Shown one piece after another: positions 20,545 to 28,516 of a stretch of 35,578 nucleotides of DNA; the stretch's first letter is position 1; every line of letters begins with the position of its first letter. The translations under genes were made by a program, and so were the position numbers. The notes beneath the pieces are model-generated. The model worked only from the letters and a program-made list of their open reading frames with translations, was not told the DNA's origin and searched no databases. The stretch lies in assembly GCA_964495465.1 (NCBI GenBank), contig CAZBWE010000015.1, positions 1 to 35,578 on the forward strand, given 5' to 3'. This stretch comes from CAZBWE01 sp964495465. Its GTDB lineage: Bacteria > Planctomycetota > Phycisphaerae > Sedimentisphaerales > Anaerobacaceae.

Positions 20545-21720
20545 ATGAATTTTACCTATTATCAGCCAACCAGTATTATATTCGGTCCCGGCAGTATTGA
20601 CCAGGCAGGCCCAACCACTGCGGCTTATGGAACAATTGCTATGCTGGTCGTTGGCCCCAACCTTGCCAAGCTCCAGCATCAAACCGTTCAGGACATTTGC
20701 CAAAACCTTAAAACCGCAGGTCTGGAAGTTGTGGTCTTCGACAAGGTTACTCCTAACCCTGTCCTGCCCGATGTCCAGGCCGGAAGCAAATTGGCCAGAG
20801 AAAAAAAGGTGAACGTAATGGTAGGTTTAGGTGGCGGCAGCACTATGGACACTGCCCGTGCCATCGCAGTTGCGGCCACTCACCCGGGAACTGCTATGGA
20901 CTATTTGTATTTTAGTAAGAAACAGCCCACCGACAAGACCTTGCCTATCGTCCTTATCCCAACCACCAGCGGAACCGGAAGCCATGTAAGCTGTTGTGCA
21001 GTAATAACCGACCCGCAGCGCCATTTCAAATCGGCCCTTTGGAACCGAAGTTACCTCTTCGCTCGAGCGACAATCGTAGACCCCCAGCTTATGTTGTCGG
21101 TGCCGCAAATGGCTACGGCATCCACGGGATTCGATGTTTTTACACACGCTTTTGAGTCTTACATCAACGTCAATGCCTCCTGGTCCACCGACCTGCTGGC
21201 TTTAGAGAGCATAAAACAAGTGGTAGAGAATCTTCCCATAGCAGTCACCAACGGAAGTGACCTTCGGGCACGGGAGAAAATGGCCTGGGCCGATACCCTC
21301 GCCGGAATATGCATTGCCAACGCCGGCACGACATTACCGCACGCGATGGGGCAGCCCATAAGCGGACATTATCCACACATTAGTCACGGCCAGTCGCTCG
21401 CCGTGATTTATCCGGCTTTTCTCGAATATACCGCTGAAGCTGCTGTTGATAAATTTGCCGCCGTAGCAAGGATTTTCAATCCTGCTCTCTGTAAAGCCAA
21501 AAATAACAAGGCCGCCGAAGCCCTTAAAGATGAAGTTGTCAGCTTCCTTAAGCAAATAGGTCTTTATTGCACCCTCGATGAAATCGGTATTAAGCCCGAA
21601 GGAATTGATGACGTCCTGAAACACTGTATGGAATTCCCTGACGTAATGGTCAATCCAAAAGTCCCTGATACCGAAACCACGCGTCAACTTTATATGAATT
21701 CATTTAAACGTGCCAAATAA
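20545..21720 (+). CDS. Iron-containing alcohol dehydrogenase
   Basis: The 391-aa protein belongs to the group III (iron) alcohol dehydrogenases. It has the NAD-binding GGGST (96-100), TTSGTGSHVS, and probable metal ligands Asp197, His201 (GFDVFTHAFESYI), His266 (LPHAMGQ) and His281 (SHGQSLAV). Relatives include lactaldehyde reductase (FucO) and butanol dehydrogenases. Given the rhamnose and fucose-type genes around it, reduction of L-lactaldehyde to 1,2-propanediol is a reasonable guess, but sequence alone does not fix the substrate. A GGAGAAG...AAAGG region precedes the ATG. It follows the E2 gene by 111 nt and precedes the zinc dehydrogenase by 45 nt. Confidence 0.92.
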   Translation: MNFTYYQPTSIIFGPGSIDQAGPTTAAYGTIAMLVVGPNLAKLQHQTVQDICQNLKTAGLEVVVFDKVTPNPVLPDVQAGSKLAREKKVNVMVGLGGGSTMDTARAIAVAATHPGTAMDYLYFSKKQPTDKTLPIVLIPTTSGTGSHVSCCAVITDPQRHFKSALWNRSYLFARATIVDPQLMLSVPQMATASTGFDVFTHAFESYINVNASWSTDLLALESIKQVVENLPIAVTNGSDLRAREKMAWADTLAGICIANAGTTLPHAMGQPISGHYPHISHGQSLAVIYPAFLEYTAEAAVDKFAAVARIFNPALCKAKNNKAAEALKDEVVSFLKQIGLYCTLDEIGIKPEGIDDVLKHCMEFPDVMVNPKVPDTETTRQLYMNSFKRAK

Positions 21721-21765
21721 TCGCTACAACTTAAAAAACCAGCAGTGAGAAAGGAGCTTGTAGCT

Positions 21766-22815
21766 ATGAGAAAAATGACAGGGGTGGTATTGCCTGGCAA
21801 TCGTACGGTTGAATTTCGTGAGTTTGAAGTGCCTGAGCCGGGTCAGGGTCAGGTTCTGCTTAAAATGAAGGCCTCGTCCATCTGCGGCAGCGACATTCGC
21901 GCCATTTACCGCGAGCACCTGGGAAAAGGCCCGGAGGCCTATCAAGGAGTAATAGCAGGTCACGAACCGTCTGGCCAGGTCTTCAAAGTCGGCCCTGCCG
22001 TAAAGCGTTTTAAAGAAGGCGACCGTGTTATCGTCTATCACATCTCCGGCTGTGGCCTATGCCACGATTGCCGAATGGGCTACCAGATAAGCTGCTCCAG
22101 CAAAATGCGGGCTGCTTATGGCTGGCAACGTGATGGCGGGCACGCTGATTATTTATTGGCTGAGGAAAGAGACCTTGTTCATCTCCCTGAACCACTCACA
22201 TATCAGGATGGTGCCCTTTGTGCCTGCGGATTTGGCACCTGCTACGAAGCCCTGGAGCGAATCAAGGTCTCCGGCAGAGACAGAGTCCTGATAGTGGGAC
22301 TGGGACCGGTAGGCCTCGCAGCACTAATGCTGGCCAGGACTATGGGGGCAACCAGACTAATCGGCGTGGATGTAGTTGAGCAGCGCATCCGCCTGGCTGA
22401 GAAACTCGCTCTGGCAGATGTGGTCCTAAAAGCCGATAATACGACTCCGGACAAAATAAAGGATGTTACTGACGGTTTTGGTACCGAAGCGTCAATCGAC
22501 TGCTCCGGCAGTTCCGATGGCCGCCTGCTGGCTATTCAAGGCACACGGCAGTGGGGCCGGGTTGTCTTCGTGGGAGAGGGCGGCACCGTAAGCTTCGAAC
22601 CCAGTCGCGATATTATCCACAAGCAGATTAGCATCTACGGTTCCTGGGTCACATCAGTTGGGCATCTGGAAGAGCTGGTCGAAAAGCTGATCGAATGGAA
22701 TATTCATCCTGACCTTACCGTCACGGATACCTTCCCATTGGAAAACGCTGCTCAGGCCTACCAGATAATGGACGAGGGTGGGTGCGGCAAGGTGGTCATC
22801 ACCTGGCCTGATTAG
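21766..22815 (+). CDS. Zinc-dependent MDR dehydrogenase (sorbitol/threonine dehydrogenase-like)
   Basis: The 349-aa protein has a complete zinc MDR layout: catalytic Cys40 (SSICGSDIRA), His66-Glu67 (AGHEPSG), the four structural-zinc cysteines 96, 99, 102 and 110 (CGLCHDCRMGYQISC) and a Rossmann motif (VGLGPVGLAALMLA). It oxidises a polyol or secondary alcohol with NAD(P); the substrate is not defined. The start at 21766 has AAGGAG with a 9-nt spacing; an in-frame upstream start at 21745 lacks support. It lies between the iron dehydrogenase and the fucose-isomerase-family gene, so it may act on the same sugar or on its C3 product. Confidence 0.92.
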   Translation: MRKMTGVVLPGNRTVEFREFEVPEPGQGQVLLKMKASSICGSDIRAIYREHLGKGPEAYQGVIAGHEPSGQVFKVGPAVKRFKEGDRVIVYHISGCGLCHDCRMGYQISCSSKMRAAYGWQRDGGHADYLLAEERDLVHLPEPLTYQDGALCACGFGTCYEALERIKVSGRDRVLIVGLGPVGLAALMLARTMGATRLIGVDVVEQRIRLAEKLALADVVLKADNTTPDKIKDVTDGFGTEASIDCSGSSDGRLLAIQGTRQWGRVVFVGEGGTVSFEPSRDIIHKQISIYGSWVTSVGHLEELVEKLIEWNIHPDLTVTDTFPLENAAQAYQIMDEGGCGKVVITWPD

Positions 22816-22854
22816 TTTTAACTAATGCTCTTTCAAAAATGATACTTTCACTTT

Positions 22855-22974
22855 TGTCATTCCTGCGAAACCTGCCCTGAGCAGTGTCGAAGGAGCAGGA
22901 ATCTACACACCTTTAGGTCTGGATTCCGGCTCCCCTGCCAAAAACTTACAGGTGCAGGCAAGGCCGGAATGACA
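22855..22974 (+). repeat. 120-bp MITE-like inverted-repeat element
   Basis: Terminal inverted repeats TGTCATTCC (22855-22863) and GGAATGACA (22966-22974) enclose further complementary blocks (GCAGGAATC with GGATTCCGG) and a CCCTGAGCAGTGTCGAAGG stretch common in dispersed bacterial repeats. It has no coding capacity. It fills most of the 229-nt gap before the fucose-isomerase-family gene. Confidence 0.75.
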
Positions 22975-23044
22975 CAACTAAAAAAGTTACATTAGTTAAT
23001 TAGAAACGACATTAAGCAAGACAATGGTTACGGGAGACAACGTA

Positions 23045-24772
23045 ATGGTTAAAAAAAATAAATCAATTCTCTTGCCCGGCATTAAAAATGCCACGCCGAA
23101 AGTTCCTGTTATTGGTGTTTTTGCCACCAGTGACCCACGTTTTGGCCGAGACGTTCGAACTCGTTGTCAAAATATTGCGAAGATGGCTGCTGATTGTATA
23201 AGCGGCTCTGTTGTCCTGCCTGATAAAACAGCGGTCCCCGTGGTTTATTCTACCGTATTGGTTGATGGCGAGGCACAAGCAGATATTGTCGCTCAGCAGT
23301 TCCGCAAAGCCGGTGTGGATATTTTAGTATGTGTGCCGGATACCTGGGCGTTTCCGCAGCTTACAACCATCTCACTCTTGCAGCAGTTCCCGCCTAATAC
23401 ACCCATAAATATTACCTGCGGCAACAGCGGCCCCAAGCCGGGCGTTGTCTATGCCCACGCTCTCAATGGCGCAATCAGCCAGTATGGGCGAATGGCTGCC
23501 TTGAATGTCGGCACCTGGCCGGATACAGGAATGAACCCGAAGATGACCGAGCAGACCGCAAAGAACCTCATCGACTGGTGCTATGCCGCGGTAACCGCTG
23601 TAGCACTGCGCGGCCGAAGGGTCGTCATTTTCGGACACGACTCAATGGGAATGGAAACCGCACTTGGACATATCATCGCTACGAGGAACATTTTTGGTCT
23701 CGAAATCACTCGTATGGATATGAAGCTCCTGGCCGATATGCTGAATAAAAAAGCCTATAGCGAAAAAGAGCTTAAGGCGCTGCGGGGATGGGTCAACAGG
23801 TACGTCGGCAATCGAGTCGAGCTGCGTAATGAGGCGGACAGCGAAAGATTCAATCAGGAGCTGGCAATGTATTTGATAGTTCGCGACCTGATGGCTGACT
23901 TAAATGCGGTCGGCGGCGGATTTATGAGCCAGCTTGAATGGGGCAGCGACCCGCGAGGCATTCCGCTGCCTGTGGCTGACGTGATGGAGTCTCTTTTCAA
24001 CAGCACATTCGACCATATCGGCCGCAAGGCCCCCCTGCCATACGCCACCGAAGCCGATGTGCAGGGACTTTTGACTATGCTGTTTATGACGTATCTGTCC
24101 GGCGGAAATCCGCCTTTATTTATGGACTTTAGAAAGGTCTGGGAGGCCTGGGAAATAAAAAAGCTTTCCAAAAAAATCGGCATCAAAAAATTAGATAAAA
24201 AAGCGGACTGCTTCTGTAAAGGCCTAGTTGACGGCGACAACTCCGGCAGCGCCGCATTTAACTGGGCGGCGAAACCGGGCGCATCAGCCAAAGAAATTAT
24301 GGCTGGCGTGAGGATGCCTCTGGCAGATGAGAATTATTTCCCGGGTGGAGGAAATTCAGTTACATTTATGACACCCGCCGGGATTGAAGGCATTGCAGGC
24401 CGAATCGCTTATAGCAGCACGACCGGCCTGTTCAGTATGATTTGGGACGAAGCACATACTACCGAGGTCCCGAAGAAACTCGGACAGGCAATGTGCAACC
24501 TGACTACACCGACCTGGCCTCATACGTTTGTCGTGCCGAAGTATGCAAGTATGGTGGAGTATAAACAGTATCCGCCGGCCAACCACTTCCATATGACCCG
24601 GGATTTACCCGTCGCCCGCCTTGAGCACTGGATGGACTTGTCGGGCGTTTTAAGCGTTACACCCTGGGCGGCCAGGCCGAAATTCATCGAAGGTATTGAC
24701 AGACCCGCTCCGCTGGTCCATCTGATTAACGGTGGTGAAGACACTTACAAACTGCTGAGAAATCGCTGCTAA
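23045..24772 (+). CDS. fucI: L-fucose isomerase family protein
   Basis: The 575-aa protein matches the FucI fold and length (591 in E. coli). Catalytic positions are kept: Glu336 (PYATEADVQG), Asp361 (LFMDFRKVW) and His514 (PPANHFHMT), corresponding to E. coli Glu337, Asp361 and His528. Other family segments are GNSGPKPGVVYAHAL, FGHDSMGMETALGH and LFNSTFDHIGRKAPLPYAT. It is a Mn-dependent aldose-ketose isomerase; L-fucose or D-arabinose is likely, but the family also includes enzymes for other sugars. The ATG at 23045 has GGGAG with an 8-nt spacing and is preferred to the ATG at 23024. No fuculokinase is in the window; the rhamnulokinase and class II aldolase might serve both sugars. Confidence 0.88.
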   Translation: MVKKNKSILLPGIKNATPKVPVIGVFATSDPRFGRDVRTRCQNIAKMAADCISGSVVLPDKTAVPVVYSTVLVDGEAQADIVAQQFRKAGVDILVCVPDTWAFPQLTTISLLQQFPPNTPINITCGNSGPKPGVVYAHALNGAISQYGRMAALNVGTWPDTGMNPKMTEQTAKNLIDWCYAAVTAVALRGRRVVIFGHDSMGMETALGHIIATRNIFGLEITRMDMKLLADMLNKKAYSEKELKALRGWVNRYVGNRVELRNEADSERFNQELAMYLIVRDLMADLNAVGGGFMSQLEWGSDPRGIPLPVADVMESLFNSTFDHIGRKAPLPYATEADVQGLLTMLFMTYLSGGNPPLFMDFRKVWEAWEIKKLSKKIGIKKLDKKADCFCKGLVDGDNSGSAAFNWAAKPGASAKEIMAGVRMPLADENYFPGGGNSVTFMTPAGIEGIAGRIAYSSTTGLFSMIWDEAHTTEVPKKLGQAMCNLTTPTWPHTFVVPKYASMVEYKQYPPANHFHMTRDLPVARLEHWMDLSGVLSVTPWAARPKFIEGIDRPAPLVHLINGGEDTYKLLRNRC

Positions 24773-24805
24773 AATTTTATAACAGCGCTATATCTGCCGC
24801 AGGCA

Positions 24806-26347
24806 TTAACTCCCTATAAGCCAGTCTTGAATGATATAATATAAATCGTCGAGTGTTATCTCGCTATTATCATCAAAATCATACTTCCTGTCGTAAATCG
24901 GGTCGCCGGAAGAGCTGGGATAATGCCCGGCAAACTCCGAAAAATCAGAAAGGTCAACTCTATTATCGCAATTAAGGTCGGCCCTGGTCGGCATCGGCTC
25001 ACCCAACGGAAGCCAGTTGATATATTCCTCTACATTTGTCCAGCCGTCGCCGTTACGGTCATCGTTACGGTCAGCCGGGTTTGACGGGTCAAGACAAAGT
25101 GCAAACTCCCACTCATCCGGCATACCATCATGGTCGGTATCGACCGGCGGCGTGGCGGAGGCAAGAATCGGCCAGCCGCCGACCTCATCCTCATCGTCAA
25201 TGATTCTGCCTGTGCCATCCAGCACATCATTTATAATCCGCTCGTCCACCGAATCTCGCAGAGGAAATGACGCTCCTGCATCTGCCAGAACCAGCCAATA
25301 GGCCGCATCCGCATCATCCGTATCCACAGGTTCGACCGGAACAGGGCTCGATTGCTTGTATGCGAGTATCTGCTCATCGTTAAAACCGTCAAATCTAACC
25401 AGGTCCCAGGGATTAGACGGACGAACACCGTTCATCCAGTTGCCGCTGAAATATGCACTGCTGTATGTGCATTGTTCCCGGAAGGCGTCATCGCCGGTGG
25501 AGTTGGGACCCTGGACATAATAGTTGCCCACAAAGTTCATCTTTGTAATACTGCTCGAATCGGCATTATATCCGGCGTATGATTCGCCCCAGTTGTAAAC
25601 CACATTATTGCGAAAATCAAAAATCCAACCAGCCGGGTCAAGAGTATAGCTGTTGTAATTACCGGGGCGAGGGCTTCGACCTCTATGATGGGCGTAAAGA
25701 TTATGATGATAGGTACACCCGTTGCCCCAGCCGCCGCGGATTAAGGAGCCATAGCCGTGACAATCCTTCTCATGAATCGAACAGTTCAAGCTCTCGGTAA
25801 TCATACACCACTGGACTGTAACATTATCCAGCACATTGGGCTGGGCAGAGGTGGAAAGCGCTTCATCTACCGACCAGCTTGCCGAACAGTGGTCGAGAAT
25901 GATATTATGGCCTCTCTCAATCCATACACTATCCACCTCCTGCAGCATATTGTCACCAAGTCGAAACCGGATGTAACGGACAATCACATTGTCGGCGGAG
26001 ACTTGAAAACCATAATCCTTCAGACATATCCCGCCGCCCGGAGTGGTCTGGCCGGCAATCGTAATGTAAGGATTTGAAATCTTCAATCGGGACTGCAGCG
26101 CTATCGTGCCGGAAACGCGAAAGATGACGATTCTCGGCCCGCTTGCCTCGACCGCCGCACGCAAGCTGCCTGTGCCGCTGTTATTGAGGTTGGTAACCTC
26201 GTATATCGTCCCCCCTCGGCCACCGATGGAATACATACCGAAACCTTCGGCGCCGGGAAACGCCGGCAGTGAATCCGCCCGGACATTACTAAATCCGAAC
26301 AGCAATAATAGACAAAAAATGCAAACGCCTGTATTTCTTGTAATCAT
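24806..26347 (-). CDS. Secreted pectate lyase with calcium-binding and dockerin-like domains
   Basis: This 513-aa exported enzyme probably cleaves polygalacturonan by beta-elimination. A signal peptide (1-24; VCIFCLLLLFGFSNVRA) is followed by a right-handed beta-helix of pectate-lyase type: AFPGAEGFG, GGRGGTIYEVTNLNNSGTGSL, ITIAGQTTPGGG, YIRFRLGD, ILDHCSASWSVDEALS, YHHNLYAHHRGRSPRPGN and FRNNVVYNWGE. Next is an acidic calcium-binding repeat region (DTDHDGMPDEWE, DDRNGDGWTNVEEYINWL, about 405-452). Last is a dockerin-like pair of EF-hand loops (ADLNCDNRVDLSDF and YDFDDNSEITLDDL, about 460-513). The start at 26347 gives the signal peptide at the N-terminus; an in-frame ATG at 26446 would bury it. 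It is transcribed opposite to the sugar genes. Confidence 0.88.
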   Translation of the reverse strand: MITRNTGVCIFCLLLLFGFSNVRADSLPAFPGAEGFGMYSIGGRGGTIYEVTNLNNSGTGSLRAAVEASGPRIVIFRVSGTIALQSRLKISNPYITIAGQTTPGGGICLKDYGFQVSADNVIVRYIRFRLGDNMLQEVDSVWIERGHNIILDHCSASWSVDEALSTSAQPNVLDNVTVQWCMITESLNCSIHEKDCHGYGSLIRGGWGNGCTYHHNLYAHHRGRSPRPGNYNSYTLDPAGWIFDFRNNVVYNWGESYAGYNADSSSITKMNFVGNYYVQGPNSTGDDAFREQCTYSSAYFSGNWMNGVRPSNPWDLVRFDGFNDEQILAYKQSSPVPVEPVDTDDADAAYWLVLADAGASFPLRDSVDERIINDVLDGTGRIIDDEDEVGGWPILASATPPVDTDHDGMPDEWEFALCLDPSNPADRNDDRNGDGWTNVEEYINWLPLGEPMPTRADLNCDNRVDLSDFSEFAGHYPSSSGDPIYDRKYDFDDNSEITLDDLYYIIQDWLIGS

Positions 26348-26370
26348 CTTTTTACAATCCTTTTCCGATA

Positions 26371-26378
26371 AAGCGCTT
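26371..26378 (-). promoter_or_regulatory. Possible LacI-family operator core before the pectate lyase
   Basis: The 8-bp palindrome AAGCGCTT, in the context TGTAAGCGCTTTA on the minus strand, lies 24 nt before the start codon. Central-CG palindromes of this type are bound by LacI-family regulators, but no second copy or regulator gene is seen in the window. Confidence 0.25.
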
Positions 26379-26527
26379 ACACCCAACCCACCATAAACGA
26401 CTTCAAGTATTCGAATCCACCGAACAATAGAACTTCTTTCCCTCATAACACCTGAAGCACAAATGCTGTATATTTGATATGTAGTGCTTATGAACTACTG
26501 CAAACAAATACTACTTTGCCAAAATTG

Positions 26528-27427
26528 TTAAGGGCTGACTAACTTGAATATTATATAGTAAAACGTCGTCCAGTGCACGCTGCCATTTTTAAATTCATCC
26601 CATATATCGCCACTAAAGACATACTCATCATTACAGAAAGCCACGTGGTTGTCACTGAACAACGCATGCATCGCATAAGCACCTTTGGTTTGGTGACTCA
26701 AATGGTCTCTGTTGCGAATAATATCCGACATATACGGAATGTGCGGATTCAATCCCGTCAGTTTCCTTGCAGTCTCCATAGGAACATTGTAAGCAGTACC
26801 TTGATAATGCCAGCGTTCAGGATGGTCAAGATTCACCGACGTCCTTGGGTCTGTCGGATAATATTCATATCCCGCACGCACCCACTGATTATGTCTATCC
26901 CCTTCAGGATCCAGTGTATTGTAATCCTGCGCTAATCTGCCCCACGGCTTTGGAGTGCTATAAGATTCATACTTGTAAAGGTCCATCTTGTTGGACGGGC
27001 AATAAAACACCTTCGGCTCAAGTATATAGCCACCCTCATATAAACAGGCCTGCCTCATTGCCTTCATCTTGCCCAAACCCGGATTCCACGGGTCAGTCGC
27101 CACCGCCGGGTCGAAACGCCATTCATCTTGCTTAACATTAAGATCACCACCACGATACACGACATACGGATGTTCTTCCTCGTCACCCGCATATGGATTA
27201 CCGGGGGTTGCTTTTTTATAGCCCCACCACGGCATTCTATATTCATAATCCCCCGCATAAGCATAAATCGCTAACCCACTCTGTTTGAGCTGGTTGGCAC
27301 AGACCGAACGCCTGGCAGATTCTCTGGCTCGCTGTAACGAGGGCATAAGAATAGCCATTAAAAGAGCTATAATCGAAATGACTACCAGCAATTCCACTAA
27401 CGTAAAACCTAATTTTTTAGGTCTCAT
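26528..27427 (-). CDS. Prepilin-like protein with type II secretion/pilin signal
   Basis: The 299-aa protein starts MRPKKLGFTLVELLVVIS, a class III (prepilin peptidase) signal with cleavage after Gly7 and the invariant Glu at +5, followed by one long hydrophobic helix (IIALLMAILMPSL) and basic RARESARR. The C-terminal part ends with a motif around MHALFSDNHVAFCNDEYVF. Proteins of this layout are found in tens of copies in planctomycetes and are often called general secretion pathway G-like; their function is unknown. GGGGTG lies 4 nt before the ATG at 27427, better than the in-frame ATG at 27454. It ends 180 nt before the pectate lyase on the same strand. Confidence 0.85.
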   Translation of the reverse strand: MRPKKLGFTLVELLVVISIIALLMAILMPSLQRARESARRSVCANQLKQSGLAIYAYAGDYEYRMPWWGYKKATPGNPYAGDEEEHPYVVYRGGDLNVKQDEWRFDPAVATDPWNPGLGKMKAMRQACLYEGGYILEPKVFYCPSNKMDLYKYESYSTPKPWGRLAQDYNTLDPEGDRHNQWVRAGYEYYPTDPRTSVNLDHPERWHYQGTAYNVPMETARKLTGLNPHIPYMSDIIRNRDHLSHQTKGAYAMHALFSDNHVAFCNDEYVFSGDIWDEFKNGSVHWTTFYYIIFKLVSP

Positions 27428-27471
27428 ATTGCACCCCTTTTTTATCTGATACATAAATTCAAAAATATATC

Positions 27472-27516
27472 GTTGCCCTCTTTAAGTTTGCCAGATTACC
27501 AGATTTTTAGGGCAAC
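27472..27516. repeat. Inverted repeat upstream of the prepilin gene
   Basis: GTTGCCCT (27472-27479) and AGGGCAAC (27509-27516) are perfect complements 29 nt apart, about 45 nt before the prepilin ATG. The enclosed part has CCAGATTA followed directly by CCAGATTT. It could be an operator or a structured leader. Confidence 0.4.
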
Positions 27517-27724
27517 AATAGTATCTATATACAAACACCACTAACCACGCACACATCCTAAACGAAAATTCCCTGCTGCAACCTCACACAGATGCTTGCG
27601 GTGTAAACACCTTCTTCGCATTTTGATTATACCACCGCCTGCCTGTTTTTTCAAGGGAATAATATTAAAAAAATGTAAATTTTCTCGCCCTGCCGTTCAG
27701 TCTAAGACCTTTACCTGCCTTGGC

Positions 27725-27916
27725 TTAACCACCAGATTGTGACTTCGTCCTATCGCTAAAAAAACGTGATTTTGCGATTTCTGGAACAAACTCAGTTCTG
27801 AAATACAATCCTCGAATCGCTTCGCGAGTAATGATTCCAATATCAGGCCTGCAGTTGCTAATAAATTCTTCACCAACGAGGCCGGCTTTGTGTCGGTTCT
27901 TTTTGCTGTTGCCAGA
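27725..27916 (-). pseudogene. 63-codon open frame without a start codon, possible gene remnant
   Basis: On the minus strand the frame is open between an upstream TAA (27919-27917) and a TAA at 27727-27725. The translated text looks protein-like (KAGLVGEEFISNCRPDIGII, then TREAIRGLYFRTEFVPEIAK). There is no ATG or GTG, nor a ribosome-binding site, so it may be a decayed gene fragment or part of a dispersed repeat. The family is not recognised. Confidence 0.3.
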
Positions 27917-28076
27917 TTATAGTAAAAATGGAGATATTTACTAAAATAGGGGCTATGGAAATATATTTCCGCTCTGAATAATTTATAATAGCTTGCAAAT
28001 AAGAAGGTTACAGCTTTTTTTATGCAATCTTATCAGTAAAATATGCGTAATTCTCTAAAAAATATGAAAATTTTTC

Positions 28077-28106
28077 TTGACGGGAAGATGGTCAATTTGG
28101 TATAAA
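28077..28106 (+). promoter_or_regulatory. Candidate promoter of the PEP-CTERM gene
   Basis: TTGACG (28077-28082), an 18-nt spacer and TATAAA (28101-28106) are a strong match. A start near 28113 would give an unusually long leader of about 400 nt before the gene at 28517. Confidence 0.5.
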
Positions 28107-28182
28107 TAGATAATCAAATTTACACCTTTTGATATACTTCTGAAGCAAAAAAACTCATATAGGCAGTTGCAAGTGAGGAGTG

Positions 28183-28245
28183 ATGGAAAGGCATTTCACG
28201 GTCTTTTCTTTATTTTCCCCATTTGTTGCTCCTATTGAAATATAA
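28183..28245 (+). CDS. Possible 20-aa leader peptide
   Basis: A short frame starts at an ATG just after GTGAGGAG and ends with TAA at 28243; the product begins MERHFTVFSLF and ends PIEI. The ribosome-binding-site spacing is very short (2 nt), and similarity to anything known is not evident. It lies in the predicted leader of the PEP-CTERM gene. Confidence 0.2.
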   Translation: MERHFTVFSLFSPFVAPIEI

Positions 28246-28300
28246 GAGAAATGTAAGCTATTAAGTTGTTTTGAAATAGGCAAAAAGAGCAAAGTGACGG

Positions 28301-28323
28301 TCATCCGGCTTATTGCCGGATGA
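28301..28323 (+). promoter_or_regulatory. Strong hairpin in the PEP-CTERM gene leader
   Basis: TCATCCGGC (28301-28309) and GCCGGATGA (28315-28323) pair perfectly over 9 bp with a TTATT loop. No T-run follows on either strand, so it is not an intrinsic terminator. It may be a repeat or a regulatory RNA structure. Confidence 0.5.
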
Positions 28324-28516
28324 AAACCACACCCGGCACTGCGTTATGAATGCTTATTGAGAGCAACACGGTTGTTTGCAATGGGCACAAAAATTTGGTG
28401 AATGATATTTGTATCGGATACACAAAGTCATTTATTGTTTTTGATGCCTGCTGGAAACAACAGCTATCTTAGCATGTAGCCAGGATAGTGATAAAAAGTT
28501 TGTGAGGAGGAGTATT

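Larger units (their letters stand above)
27428..28516. other. 1.1 kb AT-rich intergenic region between divergent genes
   Basis: It separates the minus-strand prepilin gene from the plus-strand PEP-CTERM gene. Visible contents are an inverted repeat near 27472-27516, a start-less open frame on the minus strand (27725-27916), a promoter at 28077-28106, a 400-nt leader with a short upstream frame (28183) and a hairpin at 28301. TTGCCAGATTA occurs twice (27488, 27909). No RNA family is recognised. Confidence 0.5.

Noticed and set aside
28301..28323. Intrinsic terminator at the 9-bp hairpin
   Set aside because: No run of T follows on either strand.
28261..28400. Cyclic-di-GMP or cobalamin riboswitch in the PEP-CTERM leader
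   Set aside because: Short pieces (AGGCAAA, GCAAAG, CACTGCG) recall riboswitch cores, but their spacing and the flanking helices do not fit either family.
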